NCBI GenBank assembly: GCA_002869885.2
Contig: NEWR02000017.1
Span: 54,597 to 103,258, forward strand
Direction of reading: 5' to 3'
DNA from: Nitrospira sp. CG24C
GTDB lineage: Bacteria > Nitrospirota > Nitrospiria > Nitrospirales > Nitrospiraceae
DNA length: 48,662 bases
Positions within the stretch are counted from its first letter, which is position 1. Each line of letters opens with the position of its first letter. The position numbers and the translations under genes were made by a program. Below, in pieces: positions 43,112-48,662 of the stretch. Below the pieces are notes generated by a model that saw only the letters and a list, made by a program, of their open reading frames with translations, did no database searches and was not told the origin of the DNA.

Positions 43112-44383
43112 ATGCCGATCGAAAACAGTTTTCAGCACGACGAGATGTCCCGAAAGAATCCCGGCGAGCGGATCTCCGTTCGGGAGGTCATCTTGACTGT
43201 CCTGTCCGAGTCACCCTCCGGGCAGGACTCGATGGCCGCCCTCGGTAAGCATCTCTCGCAAGCCGGTGTCCGCGTGATCGTCTTGCTGCATGGCTCCATC
43301 ATGGGGGCCGACGTCTTTGGAGTGCAACGGTTGGATGAACTGGGCGGGCTCAAACGTGGCTACTCGCGCGGCGTGACGGGACTCGATGCCTTATTGGCCC
43401 TGATGCGAGAAGGCAGTAATGGCATCTCCCCGCTGCCGGGCGGATTGAAGCCGCCCCTTGCCAACGATGACACGACCAAGAGACTGCTTGATGAGCAGCT
43501 TGGGGATGCCGGAAATTTCACAAATGCCTACCTGGAACTGATGAGACAGTCGCTCAACCGAGGCCTGGATCAGCCGATCCATTGCATCCGCGAACTCTGG
43601 TCCTCTGAACACCATCATCTGGGCCGGGCTATGGCGGCTGTCTCGATACTCGGCTATCTTCGCGACCGGGTTGAGGCACACAAGCTGGGCCAAGGAGATC
43701 GGATTCTCATACAGGCTCATGGGCAGGCTGGGCTAGTGCTCGCTCTTGTTTCAAACCTCTTATGTGTAACCGCGAATAGCAGCCGGAAACGGCTGTTTGC
43801 CCTTTTGTCGGATTTTGCCTCGCAGAGCAACCGACCAGACATCGCCTCGACGATCCAACGTACCGCTCCGTTGCTGGCGAACGGCGCCCTCCTCAATGGA
43901 GCGATGCTGGATGTCGTCACCTTTGGCATGCCGGTACGTTATGGGTGGGATCCTTCTGGATTGGGAAAACTGCTGCACATCGTGAACCACCGAAGCATGC
44001 GGACCGATGGAAAGGCCTGGCTCTCGAAAATGGAGTTGCCTCAGATCACGATGGAAATGCCGATCGCCTGGGGCGGAGATTACATCCAAGAATTGGCTGT
44101 GGCCTGCAGCGATGCTGTACCGACCACCAATGAGGCGAAAGCAGCAAACAAAGCGGTGTGGGAAATGGTCGAACCGTTTGATGGATTCGAACGCTGGCTG
44201 GAATGTGCCCGCCGCGCCGTCCGTATCCCGAGTGAGGGGCAGGGAATGCTCGCCGACTACAAAGATTCCACCGGGTCAACCAATGTGCGCGACCACTACT
44301 TCGGCCACGCGGCCTATACCCGTCTCAACGCGATGCTGTTCAACACGACAGAAATCGTGCAGGCGCTCTACTCTGCCAAATAA
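43112..44383 (+). CDS. Lipase-like alpha/beta-hydrolase-fold protein without nucleophile serine
   Basis: A 423-residue protein. VRVIVLLHGSIMGADVFG (about 53-70) resembles the first strand and oxyanion loop of alpha/beta hydrolases, and VVTFGMPVRYGWDP resembles the lipase strand that follows the active site. The strand expected to carry the GxSxG nucleophile elbow reads ILIQAHGQAGLVLAL: the serine position is Gly. The segment IAWGGDYIQELAVACSDAVP is typical of a family of uncharacterised lipase-like proteins. No signal peptide is seen. The start is uncertain (43112, or ATG at 43145). It is therefore either a non-catalytic member or uses another residue. Confidence 0.6.
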   Translation: MPIENSFQHDEMSRKNPGERISVREVILTVLSESPSGQDSMAALGKHLSQAGVRVIVLLHGSIMGADVFGVQRLDELGGLKRGYSRGVTGLDALLALMREGSNGISPLPGGLKPPLANDDTTKRLLDEQLGDAGNFTNAYLELMRQSLNRGLDQPIHCIRELWSSEHHHLGRAMAAVSILGYLRDRVEAHKLGQGDRILIQAHGQAGLVLALVSNLLCVTANSSRKRLFALLSDFASQSNRPDIASTIQRTAPLLANGALLNGAMLDVVTFGMPVRYGWDPSGLGKLLHIVNHRSMRTDGKAWLSKMELPQITMEMPIAWGGDYIQELAVACSDAVPTTNEAKAANKAVWEMVEPFDGFERWLECARRAVRIPSEGQGMLADYKDSTGSTNVRDHYFGHAAYTRLNAMLFNTTEIVQALYSAK

Positions 44384-44416
44384 AATACGCCTATCGCTTC
44401 GCCCAAGGCTTGGGCT

Positions 44417-44701
44417 TCATCCTGCGAGATTCCGCGCGCCATGCGCAACCGCAAGAATCTGGACGCTCCCCTTCTTCAACCGGTAAATAACTCGATAGCT
44501 TTCGACAAGAAGCTCTCGGACCTTTGGGTCTTTTGATTCGGGCACCCGCCGGCCGCTTTCTGGAAACGATTCGAGCCGGTCGACGGACAAAATCAGCCGC
44601 TCGATCATCGCATCGGCATATTCGGCAGAGTCTTTCGCGATGTAGTCTTGGATATTTTCGAGATCGGCAAAGGCGGGTTCGGTTCATTCGAGGCGGGTCA
44701 T
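44417..44701 (-). pseudogene. RelE/ParE-type toxin gene interrupted by a TGA codon
   Basis: From the ATG at 44701, which overlaps the antitoxin stop (ATGA), the frame reads MTRLE, then TGA at 44686-44684, then TEPAFADLENIQDYIAKDS and on to YRVIYRLKKGSVQILAVAHG before the proper stop at 44417. The position of the TGA is where this toxin family has a conserved Trp (TGG), so one G-to-A change explains it. The remainder (94 codons in all) is intact. A start at an internal ATG (44608) would drop the first helices and probably the activity. Read-through is an alternative but unproved. Confidence 0.8.
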
Positions 44702-44877
44702 TTCTTGATGAAGCGCTTCTTTACGTCTTCGTGGGACACCACTCTCCCTTCATCGGCAGCTTGAATCCCGGCTTCGATCCTCTTACGCACGTACACTCCA
44801 TACATAATATCGTCCCACGTCGCCTTGACCGGCAATTTCTTGACCATTTCGAGCGCCTGTTTCTTCGCAGTCGGCAT
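44698..44877 (-). CDS. Antitoxin of the RelE/ParE-type module
   Basis: A 59-residue protein, too short for many gene finders. It reads MPTAKKQALEMVKKLP, then ATWDDIMYGVYVRKRIEAGI, and ends DVKKRFIKK; the basic helical pattern and size match antitoxins paired with ParE/RelE toxins. GAGG lies 7 nt before the ATG. Its stop overlaps the toxin start. It is preceded by a promoter with a dyad at the -10 box, as expected for an autoregulated module. It remains intact although the toxin is broken. Confidence 0.8.
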   Translation of the reverse strand: MPTAKKQALEMVKKLPVKATWDDIMYGVYVRKRIEAGIQAADEGRVVSHEDVKKRFIKK

Positions 44878-44908
44878 CGGTCACCCTCTTTTTGTTATGA
44901 TTCCGCCA

Positions 44909-44937
44909 AGTCTAGGTTGCGCCTAGCGTGGAGTCAA
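44909..44937 (-). promoter_or_regulatory. Toxin-antitoxin promoter with overlapping operator
   Basis: On the minus strand TTGACT (44932-44937), 17-nt spacer, TAGACT (44909-44914). An inverted repeat CTAGG-ttgcg-CCTAG (44912-44926) covers the -10 region, the usual position of the operator bound by an antitoxin. The start is predicted near 44902, 25 nt before the antitoxin ATG. Confidence 0.7.
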
Positions 44938-44962
44938 GAATCCCGCTGCTGGGCAAGGCTCC

Positions 44963-45829
44963 TTATCCCTCTCTTAACTGCACCGCTAGAGGCTCCCACG
45001 AAAATATGCCGTCCAGGTAGGCATGGCCGTTCGGGGTGGTGGCGACGAGTTCGATGGATTCGTACACGCTGATCGTTGTGCCGCTGCCGGCTGAAGCAGA
45101 AACTTGCATCGTGAGGGCTGCGCTCGGCGCTGGTGACGCAATGTCCTGATGAGTCCGCAGTTGTTTTGGTGAGGCAAGCAGGTTCACGAACTGGGCGGGT
45201 GGCGCCTGACGAAACTCGCCATCATAGGTGACCCACAGCCGCACGGTAGCCGACACATGGGAATACCACTCGTCTCCAATTGCATTCGATTCGACCCAAT
45301 TGAACAGGGTGTTCACCCGCGACATAATCGACACCGTCGTCGGTTCCATCGAGGCGGGAATCTGCAGCAGGGTCGTGTAGCCTGCGTGGACATATCCGAG
45401 CGTATCCCAGAGCGAAGGATTCGCCCCAACGCGCGCCTGGACCGATTTATTCGGCAGCACATGCTCCACGTAGTGGGGATTTGCGGCAAGACGAAGATAG
45501 CGCGTGTCTTCAAGGTACTTGATCTGATCGAGCCTGCACAGCGTTTCATCCCGGTCGCCGAATCCAATGGTGTTCGGCGCCGAGACACTATCCGCCCCGG
45601 TAAAGATCAGCTTGCTCCAGCCAATCGGCGCTATGCAGCTGGCGCTTGCCGACCCATTCAGCTTTTCCAACACCGCCACACGGCTCTTGATGTCGTTGAA
45701 AACCGACTCCAGCCCTTCTTTCGTTCCGCGAACCCGTTCGACCAACAGGGTCTTTTCAAGTTTCCGTTGGTCTTCGAGTTGCCGCACAAACGAGTCTGTC
45801 TGCCGATCGAGTTCCAATACAGGTGCCAT
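44963..45829 (-). CDS. Hypothetical protein
   Basis: A 288-residue protein of no recognised family. The N-terminal about 55 residues are a charged coiled-coil (DRQTDSFVRQLEDQRKLEKTL). The rest mixes helices and strands, with ATVRLWVTYDGEFRQ and SVYESIELVATTPNGHAYL; there is no signal peptide or membrane segment. The start at 45829 is supported by AAGGGGGA 5 nt upstream; a longer frame to 45898 is rejected. It stands alone between the toxin-antitoxin module and the 45830-46222 spacer. Confidence 0.7.
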   Translation of the reverse strand: MAPVLELDRQTDSFVRQLEDQRKLEKTLLVERVRGTKEGLESVFNDIKSRVAVLEKLNGSASASCIAPIGWSKLIFTGADSVSAPNTIGFGDRDETLCRLDQIKYLEDTRYLRLAANPHYVEHVLPNKSVQARVGANPSLWDTLGYVHAGYTTLLQIPASMEPTTVSIMSRVNTLFNWVESNAIGDEWYSHVSATVRLWVTYDGEFRQAPPAQFVNLLASPKQLRTHQDIASPAPSAALTMQVSASAGSGTTISVYESIELVATTPNGHAYLDGIFSWEPLAVQLREG

Positions 45830-46222
45830 CGGATCCCCCTTTTCATGTTCATGGAACGCCCTCTCTCCCACACATGGAAACCAGAGGGAGATCAGCAAGA
45901 GGGATACCCCCCTAACCCCGCGTAAATTGGCCCTGGGAAAAGGCTAACTGAAGGCAAGAAGCGACTAGAAGCACAGGTTTGAACGGTTGATGAGGCGGGT
46001 CTGGGTCAGATAGCACGGCCTGGTAACGCCTTGCGTTCGAGAACGCGGCATTCTGCTCCTTCCCTAGAAGTGCTATCTATTTCTGAAAATGGTTCCTGAC
46101 ACTTTTTGATTCTCGTCGGGAAAACCAATGACTGCCCAAGAGGGCGAGGCAGGGCGGGTACGGTCGGGGAGAAATGGCACCAAGACCGCACGGTGCCCAA
46201 GCCCCTCCAGGCATTATCGAAA
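45830..46222. other. Intergenic region without a supported gene
   Basis: No gene is supported here. A short stretch at 46084-46106 (GGTTCCTGACACTTTTTG and flanks) resembles sequences often seen at the edges of IS200/REP-associated transposase elements, so an element remnant is possible. Short open frames in this stretch have no coding character. Confidence 0.35.
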
Positions 46223-46690
46223 TCAGTATGTCTTGCCGACAGCTATATCGAAGATTGTCTCGCGACCAGCCGGACGCCAACGCTTTTCGATGAGTTCCTT
46301 AAATCGCTCCAGATCCCCCTGTATCCGCTGAGACACCGTTTCCAATGCCGCTCCTGCATCTTCGGCGGAACCCTGAGGATCATATTCTACTTGCAGGGTG
46401 ATCGTTGACTTGGCACTCGAGAGCGGGTGAAATGCCATGGCCCATCCCTTGATAACGCTGTCTCGACTCGTCCACGCAAGGCGCTGGTCCGCTGCTTCCT
46501 CTGTGATCTCCGTCTCCCACTCTTTGACCTGGCCCGCGATCTCCGCTTTCCAATGAAACCGCTTACCATCCAGCCGTTTAACTTCTTTCACACCCTCCAT
46601 GAACTGAGGAAATTCCTCAAATTTCATCCATTGAGCATAGGCCGTATACTCAGGCACGTTCACCTCAATGGATGTCTCAATAGTCGACAT
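46223..46690 (-). CDS. SRPBCC (polyketide cyclase/dehydrase-type) protein
   Basis: A 155-residue START-like protein. The SRPBCC pattern is clear: SIEVNVPEYTAYAQWMKFEEFPQFM, VKEVKRLDGKRFHWKAEIAG, and the C-terminal long helix LETVSQRIQGDLERFKELIE. Such proteins hold hydrophobic ligands in a deep cavity; this subgroup is often linked to stress responses, but ligand and role are unknown. Start at 46690 is preceded by AAAGGAGGAATGC. It lies 93 nt from the end of the OLD-family gene. Confidence 0.88.
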   Translation of the reverse strand: MSTIETSIEVNVPEYTAYAQWMKFEEFPQFMEGVKEVKRLDGKRFHWKAEIAGQVKEWETEITEEAADQRLAWTSRDSVIKGWAMAFHPLSSAKSTITLQVEYDPQGSAEDAGAALETVSQRIQGDLERFKELIEKRWRPAGRETIFDIAVGKTY

Positions 46691-46783
46691 GCATTCCTCC
46701 TTTCCGTAATTTTTGGTGAATCGGGACGTCTGGGAATCAAATCTACGGGTGTCAAATCCCTTTGTTTACTTGGAACTTACTGA

Positions 46784-48370
46784 CTAAAGGGAGGCAAGAA
46801 ATTCACCAATGTCTGTCGTTTCTAACTCTTGCCATTTCATGCGCCGCGCAATACGCCAACTTTCTCTTTTATCCCAAGCATTCGATGAAGCTTTCAGTGC
46901 CTCGTATGGTCCTAATGCCTTGAAGCTAGGACCGCGCTCTTCTTTAATTGCTCGATCACTCAAATAATTCTCAATCGCACGCCGTTGGGTCAACTGAACT
47001 TTGAAACCCAATTTTTTACATGATTGCTCAAATAGAGTCCTCGCGGCTATTGGCGCTGCACCTGCAGAACCTCTCTCACTATCGACAAGCGCCGCGATGT
47101 TACCAGGTGACGTTATCCTGGCAAGTTCTCCCAATTCCACTTCAACATTTCCTTTCGCAAGTTGATCGCCTCCCAAGGGAAGAACAACCACTTTATGGTC
47201 TTTATTAAGTAATCGCAAAAACTGCTGGATCGTTTTAACGTCCGTGACTCCTTCCACCAACAAAATACGTTCGAATCCTAATTCCTTGAAACTAGAGAAG
47301 CTCATTTCCCCCAAGAACTCAGCATAATTGGGCGTTTGCTCAAAGGGTTTGCAGATAACACCATTGCCTTTCTTCTGCAGAGAGAAAATGCGGTCGCCAA
47401 TAGAGCGTGCCAGGCCAATAGAATGGGTTGCAAATACGACACCCTCTGCCGCATAGGAGGCAAGACTCGTCAAGAAGTCAATTTGCAACGAAGGATGGAG
47501 GCTTAGCTCTGGCTCATCAATGAAAATGTAATCAGGCTTTCTGATGGCAGCACTAGCAAAGACAACAATGAATTGAGAAAGGCCAGCCCCATGCTCTCCT
47601 AACTTGAAAGGTCTTCCATCGACATTCACCTGCAAAGTTTTCAGATCCGGAGTCGCAGTAATCTCTAGTTTAATGAAACCGAATATATTTCGTATATCTT
47701 CAGTAATTCTCTCAATGGCTAAGTTTTGCCCTTTATTTGGCCCGGTCTTCCATTGATTCCAAGTATTAATAAACTCAGTTCCAATTGAAATATCAAAGTA
47801 GCTAGATGAGGCCTGGCTGATTGCGTTACGGAATGGCCCAATATACATTCCATTTACCAGTTTCTTGAAATGATCAATCATGCTCCGGCCATCAATTCTA
47901 ACTTGCCCTGAGTCATCCATTAACGTGCTCTCGTCAAATACCCTCATCTGATGCTTCGCCGGATCAAAATTAGGGTTACAACTATAATTAACGCTGTAGT
48001 TCAAGCTCGCTCGTTGAGCAGTCATTCGAATATGGTTAACTACACGCACATGCTCAGTACCAAGGCTCTCGGGCAATAACGTAAAATCGATCTCCATATC
48101 TCGCGTGTTAGAATCACAAAATATTTCCCTTTGATCGTTGACTCCTTGAGGACTTAATCCCCTAATGTTTCCTCTGAATAATTCCCGGAATTCGTCCTTG
48201 TTTGAAAGCTGAGACCAGAGGCCTCTAAGTTCGTAGAACATTTTGAGCAAAGAAGATTTTCCTGCGTTATTAGGGCCAACAAGTGCTGTAAATCCTTTGC
48301 CAATAGTAATTATTAGAGGAGTGCTGTCCTCAAAGCCTCGGTAATTCTTCACCCGGATCTGCAATTCCAT
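46784..48370 (-). CDS. OLD-family ATPase/TOPRIM nuclease
   Basis: A 528-residue overcoming-lysogenization-defect protein. The N-terminal ABC/SMC-like ATPase has Walker A GPNNAGKSS (32-40) and Walker B YIFIDEPELSLHPS near 285. The C-terminal TOPRIM nuclease has LLVEGVTDVKTI near 370 with the catalytic Glu, and NIAALVDSERG near 428 with the Asp. OLD proteins cleave DNA and many serve phage defence, alone or with a helicase partner (Gabija). No partner is visible; the upstream side lies beyond the window. The gene is clearly AT-richer than its neighbours, suggesting transfer. The start at 48370 has AGGAG 5 nt upstream. Confidence 0.88.
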   Translation of the reverse strand: MELQIRVKNYRGFEDSTPLIITIGKGFTALVGPNNAGKSSLLKMFYELRGLWSQLSNKDEFRELFRGNIRGLSPQGVNDQREIFCDSNTRDMEIDFTLLPESLGTEHVRVVNHIRMTAQRASLNYSVNYSCNPNFDPAKHQMRVFDESTLMDDSGQVRIDGRSMIDHFKKLVNGMYIGPFRNAISQASSSYFDISIGTEFINTWNQWKTGPNKGQNLAIERITEDIRNIFGFIKLEITATPDLKTLQVNVDGRPFKLGEHGAGLSQFIVVFASAAIRKPDYIFIDEPELSLHPSLQIDFLTSLASYAAEGVVFATHSIGLARSIGDRIFSLQKKGNGVICKPFEQTPNYAEFLGEMSFSSFKELGFERILLVEGVTDVKTIQQFLRLLNKDHKVVVLPLGGDQLAKGNVEVELGELARITSPGNIAALVDSERGSAGAAPIAARTLFEQSCKKLGFKVQLTQRRAIENYLSDRAIKEERGPSFKALGPYEALKASSNAWDKRESWRIARRMKWQELETTDIGEFLASL

Positions 48371-48443
48371 AATCACTCCTGACTGAATGCAATACTGTGA
48401 TGAAATTGTTCAGCGATAGAGTGGTTGCTCATGGGCACGCAGC

Positions 48444-48560
48444 TTACCAATCTTGCAAGTCCAGAAATCCACTTCCAATGACACCAAGAGCCCGATTCGC
48501 CTCTACCCATCCAGCTTCATCTTGGGCAGCTGAAATTTCCTCCAAGCTCGCTCGTTATCT
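48444..48560 (-). pseudogene. Possible 3' fragment of a lost gene
   Basis: On the minus strand a frame with coding character reads LEEISAAQDEAGWVEANRA and then LGVIGSGFLDLQDW before the TAA at 48446-48444. It has no good start; a TAA closes it upstream, next to a hairpin element. It may be the remainder of a gene cut by that element, placed 73 nt before the OLD gene. Support is weak and no family is recognised. Confidence 0.25.
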
Positions 48561-48580
48561 CTTCAGGGATGGGGGCTAAT

Positions 48581-48648
48581 TGATCTTCCACTGCGCGCGT
48601 CCAACGAGGGCCTTCTGAGGCCGCGCGTTGCGCGAGCACAGAAGATCA
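48581..48648. repeat. REP-like imperfect palindrome
   Basis: TGATCTTC (48581-48588) pairs with GAAGATCA (48641-48648), CAACG (48602-48606) with CGTTG (48626-48630) and GGCCT with AGGCC at the tip. Together they give a 68-nt imperfect hairpin of very high GC content within AT-richer DNA. It looks like a dispersed palindromic element near the boundary of the OLD region. Confidence 0.6.
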
Positions 48649-48662
48649 TCAGCCTCCATCCC

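Noticed and set aside
44684-44686. TGA recoded as tryptophan as a general feature of this organism
   Set aside because: Many genes in the window end with TGA, including ATGA overlaps such as hom/aminotransferase, so TGA is a normal stop here.
46006-46200. Small minus-strand open frame as a gene
   Set aside because: No ribosome-binding site, no recognisable family, and it overlaps sequence resembling element remnants.
48397-48579. Plus-strand open frame of 60 codons upstream of the OLD gene
   Set aside because: No initiation signal and no coding character; the better coding-like frame here is on the minus strand and fragmentary.

Overview
The window looks like chromosome of a Nitrospira-type bacterium (phylum Nitrospirota). 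This is inferred from overall protein character: a citramalate-based isoleucine route, an archaeal-type phosphoglycerate-mutase homologue in the threonine operon, a cupredoxin exported protein, clustered HEAT-repeat proteins, and GC-rich, tightly packed genes with ATGA overlaps. No rRNA or marker gene is present to prove it, so the assignment is moderate. Most of the window is ordinary core genome; the unusual material lies between about 33.9 and 48.7 kb and in the intergenic DNA.

Layout. (1) 1-1031, minus strand: ihfA, a MerR-type regulator and tRNA-Pro(GGG). (2) 1061-8954, minus: a six-gene amino-acid operon (aminotransferase, hom, thrC, phosphomutase-like protein, lysC, cimA) behind a good sigma-70-like promoter. 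(3) 9136-15186, plus: pdxJ, nnr, tsaE, a LapA-like protein and mutS, closed by a strong bidirectional terminator. (4) 15213-16660, minus: two exported proteins of unknown function behind a promoter with a perfect 17-bp dyad. (5) 16792-26734, minus: the translation/RNA operon rimP-nusA-infB-DUF503-rbfA-truB-rpsO-pnp-M16 peptidase. (6) 26783-28910, minus: DUF192, Rieske, chagasin-like and D-amino-acid-transaminase-like genes. (7) 29003-33939: a ferredoxin, a cupredoxin, a membrane spermidine-synthase-like protein, a CBS protein and ugd. (8) 34091-40840, minus: five consecutive HEAT-repeat genes, a small exported protein and an alkaline-phosphatase-fold protein that has lost its metal ligands. 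(9) 41055-44383, plus: two exported proteins and a lipase-like protein without its nucleophile serine. (10) 44417-48662: a toxin-antitoxin locus whose toxin carries a nonsense codon, a hypothetical protein, an SRPBCC protein and an AT-richer OLD-family ATPase/nuclease next to a REP-like hairpin.

The most striking non-gene signal is a set of six intergenic elements made of degenerate tandem heptamers in exact 7-nt register. Five of the six are arranged as two inverted arms. The same heptamer families recur at distant loci: GTGCTGA at 30-83 and 36713-36789, ATTCAAC/CATTGAA at 20223-20303 and 36713-36789, CGTTTCA at 37904-37981 and 42931-43016, and a CTAGCC family at 33983-34068. They resemble in style the heptanucleotide short tandem repeats known from filamentous cyanobacteria, and one sits in the rpsO-pnp leader.

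The best candidates for undescribed biology are the HEAT-repeat cluster with its pseudo-phosphatase, the phosphomutase-fold protein in the threonine operon with an eroded active site, and the heptamer elements. All functional statements come from reading the sequence and from family knowledge; no database search was run.
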